Notes: generated by a model not told the origin, from the letters alone. DNA of 64,000 nucleotides from Devosia ginsengisoli (GCF_007859655.1 NZ_CP042304.1:2978501-3042500), one strand, 5' to 3'; positions 33,709 through 42,057 are shown, counted from the stretch's first letter. Translations and numbers: made by a program.

Positions 33709-33729
33709 GTCATAAAACCAGTTAAAGAG
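33709..33729. promoter_or_regulatory. Candidate GntR operator site B in the divergent promoter region
   Basis: The + strand reads GTCATAAAACCAGTTAAAG, fitting GTCA-W3-ARCYRGYT-W3. On the - strand it overlaps the likely -10 (TAACTG, 17 bases after TTGTCA) of the crotonase-gntR unit. On the + strand it lies just before TTGACA (33741-33746), a possible -35 of the dehydrogenase gene. Confidence 0.6.
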
Positions 33730-33814
33730 ATTTAATGCGGTTGACAAGCGATCCCATCTGGAGCTTTTTCACATAAAGCTCATTGACCTGCATTTTTGGC
33801 TGAACGAGGAAACG

Positions 33815-35884
33815 ATGTCCAGCATCCCCGCTCCTGGCACCGTCAAGACCGAAATCCTGACGACCAGCCCGGTTGCTGTTGTCACGATCGACTTCCCACC
33901 GCTCAATGTGGGCTCCCATGCCATGCGGTCGGCTCTGCTGGCGGCGCTGGACGCCCTGGCGGAGCGAACTGATCTCAGCGGAATTGTGCTGGTTGGCGGC
34001 GGCGCAAATTTCGTTGCCGGTTCGGATATTCGCGAATTCGATGCCCCGCCCCTGGCTCCGCATCTGCCCGAAATCATCGAGCGGCTGGAAAGCCTGCCCA
34101 TGCCGGTTGTCGCCGCCATCAAGGGCGCGGCCTTGGGCGGCGGGTGCGAACTGGCTTTGGGCTGCGACTGGCGGGTAGCATCGCCCGATGCGGTCATGGG
34201 CCTGCCCGAAGTCACGCTCGGCCTGATCCCCGGCGCCGGTGGAACGGTGCGGCTCCCGCGCCTCGTCGGGGCGGAACTGGCACTCGACATGGTGGCGACG
34301 GGGCAGCGCCTCACCGCCGGACGGGCGCTCGAAACGGGCCTGGTAGATCAGGTGGCCGATGGCGACGTCATCGCCGCCTGCCTCGCCTGGCTCGAGACGC
34401 ATAAGCAGAAGCGCCGTTGCCTCGACCTGCCGGTGCCCGCCTACGGCCAGCAGAACCTGGCCGCCGCCGGAAGGGCGCTTGTGGCCAAGGCCCGTGGCGC
34501 CGACGCAGTGCCCGTGGCCATAGAAGCCGTGCAGCGCGGGCTGACCCTGCCTCCGGCCGATGCGCTGGCGCTGGAACGCGCCTATTCCCTGCGCCTGCGG
34601 GTCTCGCCGCAATCCAGGGCCCTGCGCTATCTGTTTCAGTCCGAGCGGCGCGCCGGGCGGCTGCCGGCGCGTGTCACGGGCCGCCCCATTCACCGGGTTG
34701 GCGTAATCGGCGCGGGGCGAATGGGCAGCGACATCGCCTTTGCGCTGGCGCGCGGCGGGCTGTCGGTGCTCGTAGTCGAGGCCAATGCCGACGTGCTGGC
34801 CCAGTCCATGGGGCGCATCACCCAGTCGGCCGAACGACTGGTCAAACGCGGCGAATTGCCTGCAGTGGTCGACCTCCTCGATCGCATCCACTCCGTTACG
34901 CTGGAGCAATTGGGCGATTGCGAGCTGGTGGTGGAAGCCATTCCCGAGGATATGGCGGCCAAGTCGGCCTTGTTCGCGCAGTTGCAGACCATTGTGGGCC
35001 CGGAAGCGATCCTGGCCACCAACACCTCCTATCTCGATATCGACGCCATGGCCGAAGTGGTGAGCCGCAAGGACCGGGTGGTTGGCCTCCATTTCTTCAA
35101 TCCCGCTTCCATCCTGAAACTGGTCGAAGTGGTGCAGGCCGAGCAGACCGGGCAGGATGTGCTGGCCAGCGCGCTGCAGCTCGCCCGCCGCATCGGCAAG
35201 CTGCCGATCCTGACCCGGGTCGGCGAAGGCTTTGTCGGCAACCGGATTTTCGCCGCCTATCGCCGCCAATGCGAATACCTGCTCGAAGAAGGGTGCCTGC
35301 CCGAAGAGATCGACCGCGCCATGCGCGAATTCGGCATGGCCATGGGGCCGTTCGAAGTGTTCGACCTGGCCGGCCTCGACATCGCCTGGGCCATGCGCAA
35401 GCGCCTCGCCGCCACCCGCAAGGCCGAGGAGCGCTATGTCACCATTCCCGATACGCTGTGCGAACTGGGTCGCTTCGGCAGAAAGACCGACAGGGGATGG
35501 TATGACTATGAGGCGGGCAAGCCGGTTCCGAGCGCAGAGGTTACCCAGCTGATCGAGGACGCATCCCGCGCCAGGGATATTGCCCGAAAGGTTTTCACCG
35601 ACGGCAAGATCGTTTCGCTGCTGCTCACTGCCATGGTCAACGAGGCGGGATGGGTGGTGGCCGAAGGGGTTTCCGCCCAGCCCGAAGATATCGACGTGGC
35701 CTTCTGCAACGGCTTCGGCTTCCCCCGGCATCTGGCCGGGCCGCTCTATTGGGCGGCGCTGCAATCCCCGGAAATCCTGCATGCCGAGCTGACGCAGGTG
35801 CGCGCCATGAGTGGTCGCCCAACCGCACCGGGCCTCGACGCCATGCTGCGGCGGATCGCCGATCAGGATCGTCGATCCGCTTGA
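33815..35884 (+). CDS. Fused enoyl-CoA hydratase / 3-hydroxyacyl-CoA dehydrogenase
   Basis: A 689-residue two-function enzyme of the FadB/FadJ type. Residues 15-195 are a crotonase domain (FVAGSDIREFDAP, AAIKGAALGGGCELALGCDWR, GLPEVTLGLIPGAGGTVRLPR with a catalytic Glu). From about 290 an NAD-binding Rossmann domain starts RVGVIGAGRMGSDIAFALA, with the catalytic His in GLHFFNPASILKLVEVV, then the C-terminal helical domain (GEGFVGNRIFAAYRRQCEYLLEEG). No thiolase gene is adjacent, so the product may leave by another route. It is divergent from the crotonase-gntR unit. Confidence 0.92.
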   Translation: MSSIPAPGTVKTEILTTSPVAVVTIDFPPLNVGSHAMRSALLAALDALAERTDLSGIVLVGGGANFVAGSDIREFDAPPLAPHLPEIIERLESLPMPVVAAIKGAALGGGCELALGCDWRVASPDAVMGLPEVTLGLIPGAGGTVRLPRLVGAELALDMVATGQRLTAGRALETGLVDQVADGDVIAACLAWLETHKQKRRCLDLPVPAYGQQNLAAAGRALVAKARGADAVPVAIEAVQRGLTLPPADALALERAYSLRLRVSPQSRALRYLFQSERRAGRLPARVTGRPIHRVGVIGAGRMGSDIAFALARGGLSVLVVEANADVLAQSMGRITQSAERLVKRGELPAVVDLLDRIHSVTLEQLGDCELVVEAIPEDMAAKSALFAQLQTIVGPEAILATNTSYLDIDAMAEVVSRKDRVVGLHFFNPASILKLVEVVQAEQTGQDVLASALQLARRIGKLPILTRVGEGFVGNRIFAAYRRQCEYLLEEGCLPEEIDRAMREFGMAMGPFEVFDLAGLDIAWAMRKRLAATRKAEERYVTIPDTLCELGRFGRKTDRGWYDYEAGKPVPSAEVTQLIEDASRARDIARKVFTDGKIVSLLLTAMVNEAGWVVAEGVSAQPEDIDVAFCNGFGFPRHLAGPLYWAALQSPEILHAELTQVRAMSGRPTAPGLDAMLRRIADQDRRSA

Positions 35885-35908
35885 AAAGTCATTTAACTGG
35901 TTTATAGT
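35881..35908 (+). promoter_or_regulatory. Candidate promoter of the tripartite transporter operon with operator site C
   Basis: TTGAAA (35881-35886), a 16-base spacer and TATAGT (35903-35908) lie about 50 bases before the receptor gene. Operator site C (35888-35907, GTCA-TTT-AACTGGTT-TAT) fills the spacer and the -10, so a bound repressor would exclude RNA polymerase. Confidence 0.55.
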
Positions 35909-35959
35909 GCCTTCATGCCGGCGCAAACAAACGGCAACGTTCCTAAGGGAGGAAAATTC

Positions 35960-36934
35960 GTGAAAAAGCTTTTGAGCATTGGGCTCGCAACGCTGCTCGC
36001 TTCGGCGGGTGTAACGGCGGTCCAGGCGCAGGATTATCCGACGCGCCCGATCGCCCTGATCAACCCCTATGCCGCCGGTGGCTCCGCCGATCTCATCGCG
36101 CGCACGATCGCCGAATATATGGGCCGCACGCTCGGCCAGCCCGTGGTGGTGGAAAACCGCACCGGCGCCGCAACCGCCATCGCCGCGACCTATGTCGCCC
36201 ATGCCGCGCCCGACGGCTACACCATCCTGCTGGCCGGATCGCCCACCCATGTCATCACCCCCGCCCTGAACCCGGCAGCCGGCTATAACGGGATCGACGA
36301 TTTCGCCTTTGTCGCGGCCGTCGCCAGCGTTCCCAACGTGCTGGTCGTGTCCAAGGAATCGGGCATCACCTCGATCGACGAACTGGCCGAGAAGGCGCTT
36401 TCGGCGCCCGACACCGTCTCCTATGCCTCGGTCGGCAGCGGCAGCCTGCCCCACCTCACCGCGCTCATGTTCTCGCAGCGTATCGGCGCGCAGATGCTGC
36501 ACATCCCCTATGCCGGCGTGGCACCGGCCACGGTCGATATCCTGGCCGGCAATGTCGATACGGGCTTCCTCAATGCGCCGCCGCTGATCGCCCATATCCA
36601 GAGCGGGGACATGATCCCGCTGGCCGTGGCCGCCACCAAGCGGGCCAGCCTGCTGCCCGACGTGCAGACCATGGGCGAACTGGGCTATGGCGACTATGAA
36701 ATGGGCACCTGGTACGGCGTTTCGGCGCCGGCCGGCACGCCCGCCGACGTGATCGCCAAGCTGGATGCCGCAATCGCCGAAGCCCTGGACAACCCCGAAG
36801 TGCAGGAGCGCCTGCAGCAGTCAGGCGTCGATATCTTCTACAAGTCCACGCCCGAGTTCATTGACTTCATCAAGGCCGACGCCGAAACCGTTCTCGGCCT
36901 GATCGAGACCTCCGGCGTCGAAGGCGCACAGTAA
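35960..36934 (+). CDS. Tripartite tricarboxylate transporter substrate-binding receptor (Bug/TctC family)
   Basis: A 324-residue periplasmic receptor with signal peptide KKLLSIGLATLLASAGVTAVQA. The mature part shows YPTRPIALINPYAAGGSADLIARTIAEYM and QPVVVENRTGAATAIAATYVAHA, which are Bug/TctC landmarks, and GTWYGVSAPAGTPADVIAKLDAAI near the end. It binds a carboxylate for the TctB-TctA membrane unit. The GTG at 35960 follows a strong GGAGG and gives the signal peptide; an earlier ATG would add an unlikely polar leader. A stem-loop follows the gene. Confidence 0.92.
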   Translation: MKKLLSIGLATLLASAGVTAVQAQDYPTRPIALINPYAAGGSADLIARTIAEYMGRTLGQPVVVENRTGAATAIAATYVAHAAPDGYTILLAGSPTHVITPALNPAAGYNGIDDFAFVAAVASVPNVLVVSKESGITSIDELAEKALSAPDTVSYASVGSGSLPHLTALMFSQRIGAQMLHIPYAGVAPATVDILAGNVDTGFLNAPPLIAHIQSGDMIPLAVAATKRASLLPDVQTMGELGYGDYEMGTWYGVSAPAGTPADVIAKLDAAIAEALDNPEVQERLQQSGVDIFYKSTPEFIDFIKADAETVLGLIETSGVEGAQ

Positions 36935-36942
36935 CTGGATCA

Positions 36943-36967
36943 GGGGGAGCGCCGATGGCGCTCTCCC
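36943..36967 (+). other. Stem-loop after the receptor gene
   Basis: GGGGGAGCGCC (36943-36953) pairs with GGCGCTCTCCC (36957-36967) over 11 pairs (one G-T) around GAT, without a T-run. It sits between the receptor gene and the small hydro-lyase subunit and probably raises receptor mRNA level relative to downstream genes. Confidence 0.65.
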
Positions 36968-36986
36968 ACCTTCGGGGAGACGGCAG

Positions 36987-37499
36987 ATGATACAAGGGCG
37001 CGCCTGGACCTTTGGCGACAATATCAGCGCCGATGACGGCATTATCCAATATTCCCAGGTGCCCGACCTGGGCAGCTTCGATATCCCCGCCCTCAAGGCG
37101 ATGTGCTTCCTGACGCTGAACCCCGAATTCCCCAGCCAGGTGCGCGATGGCGACATCATCGTGGCCGGCAAGAATTTCGGCCATCACAGCCATCCCCATG
37201 CCTGCGTGGCGATGAAGGAATCCGGCATCAAGGCCGTGCTGGTCGAAAGCACCGACTCCGCCTTTATCCGCAAGGCCCTCAATGTCGGGCTGCCCATCAT
37301 TTCCTGCCGCGGCATCAGCACCATGGTAGCCCATCATCAAACCGTCGCGGTCGATGTCGCCGAGGGTTTCGTACGCAATGTCGATAGCGGCGCCAGCCTG
37401 CAGTTCAGGCCGTTTGCCCCGCAGATGATTGAAGTCTGGCAGGCCGGTGGGCTTGCCCCTGCCCTCAAGGCCCGCCTCGTTTCGGAGAACAGTAATTGA
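36987..37499 (+). CDS. Aconitase-superfamily hydro-lyase, small subunit (LeuD/DmdB-like)
   Basis: A 170-residue swivelling domain, close to the length of archaeal and DmdB-type small subunits. It opens GRAWTFGDNISADDGIIQY, and its loop AGKNFGHHSHPHACVAM replaces the GxNFGxGSSREHA motif of LeuD, so the residues that read the substrate's gamma group differ. It probably pairs with the large subunit at 30889-32148. It follows the receptor gene and shares four bases (TTGA) with tctB. Confidence 0.82.
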   Translation: MIQGRAWTFGDNISADDGIIQYSQVPDLGSFDIPALKAMCFLTLNPEFPSQVRDGDIIVAGKNFGHHSHPHACVAMKESGIKAVLVESTDSAFIRKALNVGLPIISCRGISTMVAHHQTVAVDVAEGFVRNVDSGASLQFRPFAPQMIEVWQAGGLAPALKARLVSENSN

Positions 37500-37951
37500 G
37501 CACGCAATCTCGCCGAAGCCTCAACCCGTGGGAACTGGGCGCCGCGGCCATCTTTTTCGCACTCGGCGCCTTCATGGCCTTCGAGGGCTATGGCTATGGC
37601 ATCGGCACCATTACCCGTATCGGCCCCGGCTTCTTTCCGGTCAGCATCGGCATCCTGCTGATGCTCCTCTCGGTCGCCGTGGGCTTTGAGGCCCGCTACA
37701 GCCTCGCCAAGAAGCCCGATATTCCCCGTCGCATCAGCGCCGTCATCGTCGTCGGCCTTGTGGCTTTCGCCGCCTTGGTGACCACGGCGGGCCTGATCCC
37801 GGCGACGTTCGCGCTGGTCTTCATCAGCCGCTTTGCCGAACCCGGAACCAATATCCGGAACTCGCTCATCCTGGCCGCCGGCGTCGCCTTCTTTGCCTGG
37901 CTGGTCTTCATTCTCGGCTTCAATCTTCCGCTCAAGCCCTTCTGGTGGTGA
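37496..37951 (+). CDS. tctB: Tripartite tricarboxylate transporter small membrane subunit
   Basis: A 151-residue inner-membrane protein with four membrane segments, near residues 13-33, 44-64, 80-106 and 122-146. RIGPGFFPVSIGILLMLLS is the classic TctB motif. With TctA it forms the ion-driven carboxylate transporter. It uses TTG as start, overlapping the stop of the hydro-lyase small subunit by four bases, with GGAG about nine bases upstream. tctA follows after three bases. Confidence 0.9.
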   Translation: MSTQSRRSLNPWELGAAAIFFALGAFMAFEGYGYGIGTITRIGPGFFPVSIGILLMLLSVAVGFEARYSLAKKPDIPRRISAVIVVGLVAFAALVTTAGLIPATFALVFISRFAEPGTNIRNSLILAAGVAFFAWLVFILGFNLPLKPFWW

Positions 37952-37954
37952 CAA

Positions 37955-39481
37955 ATGGATCTGTTCACAAATATCGCACTGGGCTTTGAACGGGCGCTTT
38001 CGCTCGACGCCCTGCTGTTCTGCTTCTTCGGCGTCACTATCGGCACCTTTGTCGGCGTGCTGCCGGGCGTGGGCGCCATGGCTGCCGTGGCGCTGTGCCT
38101 GCCCATCACCTTCTACATGGACCCCACCGTCGCCCTGATCATGCTCGCCGGCATTTTCTACGGCGCGCAATATGGCAGCTCGACCGCCTCCATCCTGCTC
38201 AACGTGCCGGGCACCGTCACATCAGCCGTGACGTGCCTCGACGGTTATCCGATGGCCCAGCAGGGCAAGGCCGGCGTCGCCCTGTTCATGGTGACCATCA
38301 CCTCGTTCATCGGCGGCTCGATCGCCATCGTGCTGATGATGCTGTTCACGCCGGCCGTCGCGGCCTTCGCGCTGAAATTCTCCTCCGCCGAATATTTCAT
38401 GATCATGGCACTCGGCCTGATCACGGCAGCAACCATCGCACCCGGCTCGCCGCTCAAGAGCCTGATCATGGTCGTGGTCGGGCTTGCCCTGGGCACGGTC
38501 GGCACCGACAGCGCCTCGGGCGCGATGCGCTTCACCTTCGGCATTCTCGAACTCAGCGACGGGGTGAGCCTGGTCGCCATCGCCATGGGCCTGTTCGGCG
38601 TCGCCGAAATCATCTCCAGCATTGGCCGCGATTCCGGCAAGCCCATCGACGCCAAGCAGGTCACCTTCAAGTCCATGCTGCCCAGCAAGGCGGAGCTGAA
38701 GGCTTCCGTCATGCCGACTTTGCGTGGCACCGGCATCGGCGCGCTGATCGGCGCCCTGCCCGGCGCCGGCGCAACCGTGGCCACCTTCATGGCCTATGCC
38801 GCCGAAAAGAAGGTTGCCAAGGACCCGTCCCGCTTCGGCAAGGGCGCCATCGAAGGCGTCGTGGCCCCCGAGGCCGCCAACAATTCGGCCGTGCAGGCCG
38901 CCTTCATGCCCACGCTCAGCCTGGGCATTCCCGGCGACGCGCTGATGGCCTTCCTGCTGGGCGCCATGATGATCCATGGCATCGTGCCGGGTCCGCGCTT
39001 CCTCGTCGACCAGCCGGTCATGTTCTGGGGCCTGGTGGCCAGCTTCTGGATCGGCAACGTCTTCCTGCTGATCCTCAATATCCCGCTGATCGGCGTCTGG
39101 GTGCGCATCCTGACCATCCCCTACAAAGTGCTCTACCCCACCATGCTGTTCTTCATCTGCATCGGTGTCTTCGCCATCAATTTCCAGGTGTTCGACGTCA
39201 TCGCCGTGCTGTTCTTCGGCTTCATGGGTTTCATCATGATCAAGTTCGGCTATCCGCCGGCCCCGATCTTGCTCGGCTTCGTGCTGGGCCCGATGATGGA
39301 AGAGCATTTCGGCCGTGCGCTGCTGATGTCGCGCGGATCGTTCTCCATCTTCTGGGAACGCCCGATAAGCGCCGTGCTGCTGGTCATCACCATCGTGATG
39401 CTCGTCCTGTCGGCCAAGAGCGTCATCCAGCATGTGCGTTCGGGCACCCGCAAGGTCGAGGAGGCCAGCCTTGAGCTCTAG
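37955..39481 (+). CDS. tctA: Tripartite tricarboxylate transporter large permease subunit
   Basis: A 508-residue permease with about 12 membrane segments. The TctA signatures are FVGVLPGVGAMAAVALCLPITFYMDP, IFYGAQYGSSTASILLNVPG and GALPGAGATVATFMAYAAEKKVAKDPSRFGKGAIEGVVAPEAANNSA, the paired re-entrant loops of the transport path. It carries the substrate across the inner membrane with an ion gradient. Its 3' end overlaps the TTG start of the next gene by 11 bases. Confidence 0.95.
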   Translation: MDLFTNIALGFERALSLDALLFCFFGVTIGTFVGVLPGVGAMAAVALCLPITFYMDPTVALIMLAGIFYGAQYGSSTASILLNVPGTVTSAVTCLDGYPMAQQGKAGVALFMVTITSFIGGSIAIVLMMLFTPAVAAFALKFSSAEYFMIMALGLITAATIAPGSPLKSLIMVVVGLALGTVGTDSASGAMRFTFGILELSDGVSLVAIAMGLFGVAEIISSIGRDSGKPIDAKQVTFKSMLPSKAELKASVMPTLRGTGIGALIGALPGAGATVATFMAYAAEKKVAKDPSRFGKGAIEGVVAPEAANNSAVQAAFMPTLSLGIPGDALMAFLLGAMMIHGIVPGPRFLVDQPVMFWGLVASFWIGNVFLLILNIPLIGVWVRILTIPYKVLYPTMLFFICIGVFAINFQVFDVIAVLFFGFMGFIMIKFGYPPAPILLGFVLGPMMEEHFGRALLMSRGSFSIFWERPISAVLLVITIVMLVLSAKSVIQHVRSGTRKVEEASLEL

Positions 39482-40376
39482 CCGGGACCTCCTCGTCGTC
39501 GCGCCCATCCCGCCCGAACTCGAGCGTCGGCTCGCCGCCGACTTCACGCTGCTCAAGCGCAAGCCGGAGCAGGCCGAACGCCTGCCGCACGCCGTGCTGG
39601 TCACGACAAGCATGGTCGGCGCCGATGCCGCAATGATGGACGCCCTGCCCGATCTGCGGCTGATCGCCTGCAATGGCACCGGGCTGGACATGATCGACCT
39701 GGCGGCGGCCGAGGCGCGTGGCATCACGGTGCAGAACACGCCTGACGTGGTGACCGAGGACACGGCCGATTTCGCCATCGGCCTCACCTATGCCGCGCTG
39801 CGGCGCATCCCCGAGGCCGACCGCTTCGTGCGCGCCGGACGCTGGCGCAGCGAGCGCATGACACCCGCCAGGCGTGTGTTTTCCCGCCGGCTCGGTATTG
39901 TCGGGCTGGGCAAGATCGGCAAGGCCGTGGCGCGCCGCGCCGCCGGCCTGGGCATGAGCGTCGCCTATACGGCGCGTTCCCCCAAGCCGGACCTGCCCTA
40001 TGATTTCCACCCCAGCGCCGAGGCCTTGGCCGGAGCGGTGGATATTCTCGTGCTCTGCTGTTCGGGCGGGCCGGAAACGGCCGGGCTGGTCAACGGCGCC
40101 GTGCTCGATGCGCTGGGGCCGCAGGGCTTTCTCATCAATGTGTCGCGCGGCTCCGTCGTCGATGAGGCGGCGCTGCTCGATGCCCTTGCCACCGGCCGCA
40201 TTGCCGGCGCGGGGCTCGATGTCTTCAACAACGAACCTGGTATCGACGAGCGCTTCTTCACCCTGGAGAACGTGGTTCTCCAGCCCCATTACGCAACTGT
40301 CACCGCGGAATCACGCGAAGCGATGGCCGATATCCTGCATAGCGCGATCGCCCATCAATTCGCTGCCCTCCGCTGA
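39471..40376 (+). CDS. D-isomer-specific 2-hydroxyacid dehydrogenase
   Basis: A 301-residue NAD(P)-dependent enzyme. The cofactor loop is RLGIVGLGKIGKAVARRAAGLGMSVAYTAR. The catalytic Arg is in INVSRGSVVDEAALLDAL, the Glu in GLDVFNNEPGID, and the His in LQPHYATVT. It reduces a 2-oxo acid or oxidises a 2-hydroxy acid. It starts with TTG at 39471, six bases after GAGGAGG, inside the tctA end. It closes the transporter operon, so its substrate is probably a pathway intermediate. Confidence 0.88.
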   Translation: MSSSRDLLVVAPIPPELERRLAADFTLLKRKPEQAERLPHAVLVTTSMVGADAAMMDALPDLRLIACNGTGLDMIDLAAAEARGITVQNTPDVVTEDTADFAIGLTYAALRRIPEADRFVRAGRWRSERMTPARRVFSRRLGIVGLGKIGKAVARRAAGLGMSVAYTARSPKPDLPYDFHPSAEALAGAVDILVLCCSGGPETAGLVNGAVLDALGPQGFLINVSRGSVVDEAALLDALATGRIAGAGLDVFNNEPGIDERFFTLENVVLQPHYATVTAESREAMADILHSAIAHQFAALR

Positions 40377-40398
40377 CGCGATCGGATTCGGTGTTCCT

Positions 40399-41013
40399 AT
40401 GTTTTATCGGCCGGAAGATGGTCATGGCCTGCCCCATGATCCATTCACCTCCCTCGTCTCGCCGCGCCCCATCGGCTGGATTTCGACCATTGATGCAGAA
40501 GGCGGCGTCAACCTGGCGCCCTATAGCTTCTTCAACGCCATATGCGGCAAGCCGCCCATGGTCGGCTTTTCCAGCGAGGGCATGAAGCATACCGCTGCAA
40601 ACATCGTGCAAACGGGAGAATTCGTGGTCAACATGGCCTCGGGCGCGCTGGCCCAGGCGATGAACCTGACCTCGGCCCGCGTTCCGTTCGGCGTGGACGA
40701 GTTCGAACTGGCGGGGCTCGAAAAGGCGCCGAGCCAGACCGTGCGCGCGCCCCGTGTCGCACGGGCGCCCGCCGCTCTCGAATGCAGGCTGGTCAGCATC
40801 ACCCCTGTCGTTACGCTCGACGGCACGCAAACCGGCAACAGCCACATCATCGGCCAGGTGACCGGCATCTACATATCGCCGGACTGTCTCAAGGATGGCC
40901 TGTTCGACGTGATCACGGCAGGCCCGATCGCCCGGCTGGGCTATCGCGACTATACCCAGGTGGTCAGCACTTTCTCGATGATCCGCCCGCAAGACGACCT
41001 GCCGCATCCCTGA
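40399..41013 (+). CDS. Flavin reductase-family protein (FMN-binding split barrel)
   Basis: A 204-residue FMN-binding protein starting MFYRPEDGHGLPHDPFTSLVSPRPIGWIST. PRPIGWISTIDAEGGVNLAPYSFFN and VVNMASGALAQAMNLTSA are typical of the flavin-reductase-like group that often acts as the reductase of a two-component monooxygenase or as an isomerase-like FMN enzyme. No monooxygenase is nearby. It follows the dehydrogenase after 22 bases and nearly abuts the convergent LysR gene. Confidence 0.85.
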   Translation: MFYRPEDGHGLPHDPFTSLVSPRPIGWISTIDAEGGVNLAPYSFFNAICGKPPMVGFSSEGMKHTAANIVQTGEFVVNMASGALAQAMNLTSARVPFGVDEFELAGLEKAPSQTVRAPRVARAPAALECRLVSITPVVTLDGTQTGNSHIIGQVTGIYISPDCLKDGLFDVITAGPIARLGYRDYTQVVSTFSMIRPQDDLPHP

Positions 41014-41021
41014 TGGAAGGG

Positions 41022-42005
41022 CTATGCCGGCCCCTGCAGCCATTCCAGCTCGGCGAGGGCATCTGATATGACCGAGGCGAAGCAGGTCTGCATCAGCAAC
41101 TGCGTCTCGGTTCCGGACAGCACTTCGGGAAAAGACAGATAGAATTTTGTCCTGGCGTCGATGCCCTCGACGGGACGCCAGACCATGTTGCTATTGGCCT
41201 GGCAGATGATCGAGGCCATCAGCGCATTGTTGAACGACAGCGCATTGAGGACTTCGGTCATGCGGATAGAAAAATTCGCGAATGGCGATTGCAGCGCCGT
41301 GCGGCAGTTCAGCCTGTGGCGGCGGAACAGATCGCGATAATACTGGAAATAGGGGTCGCGACGCGATGGCCAGATGACATCGTGGCCATTGATCTGGCTC
41401 AACGGGATCCGCTCGAACTGCGCCAGGGGATGGTCGGCGCGCATGATGCAGACCTGCGGCACTTCGCATTGCAGCAGGTTGACGATATTGGCGTGCTCCA
41501 GCGGCCGCGTGTGAAACGCGAAATCGACATGGCCCTCGGCCACGGCATTGGTCATCCCGTCGATGGCATTCGAACTCACCGCGAAGCTTCCGGTGGGGTG
41601 ATGCCTGTGCAATTCGCCCAGCAGCAGCGGCAGGATTTCGGTCAGGAATGACATCGTCGCCGAAATGCGGATCTGCGACAGCAATTTGTCGGTCCGCGGC
41701 TTGAGGTGCATTTCGATGCGGTCGATCAGCGCCAGCAGGTCGCGCGCATCGTCATGCAGTGCCTCGGCCCGCTGGGTCGGGAAAATGGCGCCATTGCGCC
41801 GGACGAACAGGGCGACCCCGACCGATTTTTCCAGATTGCTGATAAGCTGGCTCACCGCCGGTTGCGACATGTTGAGCTGGCGGGCGGCGGCAGAAATCGA
41901 GCCGGTCATGACGACAGCCGAAAAGGCCTCGATATATTTGAGCCGGCGGATATTGCGCGGTGGAGCCTGGGTCATCACCTGCCCTGCGCCGGCGAGGCCG
42001 GCCAT
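41022..42005 (-). CDS. LysR-family transcriptional regulator
   Basis: A 327-residue LysR protein. The helix-turn-helix is RRLKYIEAFSAVVMTGSISAAARQLNMSQPAVSQLISNLEKSVGVALFVRR (about residues 20-70), followed by the effector-binding domain. The start at 42005 has GGAGG eight bases upstream; a GTG at 42026 lacks one. It lies 52 bases downstream of the peptide ABC ATPase gene on the same strand and is probably the regulator of that operon, although it could also act on the adjacent carboxylate cluster. Confidence 0.88.
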   Translation of the reverse strand: MAGLAGAGQVMTQAPPRNIRRLKYIEAFSAVVMTGSISAAARQLNMSQPAVSQLISNLEKSVGVALFVRRNGAIFPTQRAEALHDDARDLLALIDRIEMHLKPRTDKLLSQIRISATMSFLTEILPLLLGELHRHHPTGSFAVSSNAIDGMTNAVAEGHVDFAFHTRPLEHANIVNLLQCEVPQVCIMRADHPLAQFERIPLSQINGHDVIWPSRRDPYFQYYRDLFRRHRLNCRTALQSPFANFSIRMTEVLNALSFNNALMASIICQANSNMVWRPVEGIDARTKFYLSFPEVLSGTETQLLMQTCFASVISDALAELEWLQGPA

Positions 42006-42057
42006 GTTGCGGTCCTCCGTGCTCACGGGGCGAACCGAGGCGATCTGCCGCCTGAAG

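Noticed and set aside
33722..36595. A 957-codon open frame on the - strand
   Set aside because: It lies opposite the fused dehydrogenase and receptor genes, both of which have clear family motifs. Its composition is typical of antisense frames in high-GC DNA and it shows no domain.
38222..39787. A 521-codon open frame on the - strand opposite tctA
   Set aside because: The tctA motifs are unmistakable on the other strand, and the frame has antisense-type composition.
26912..41013. Assignment of the cluster to the itaconate pathway
   Set aside because: A CoA-transferase and crotonase are present, but no citramalyl-CoA lyase of the CitE type is seen, so the assignment is not supported.
40399..41013. 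The flavin reductase as part of a two-component monooxygenase
   Set aside because: No monooxygenase gene is seen in the window near it, so only the family can be stated.
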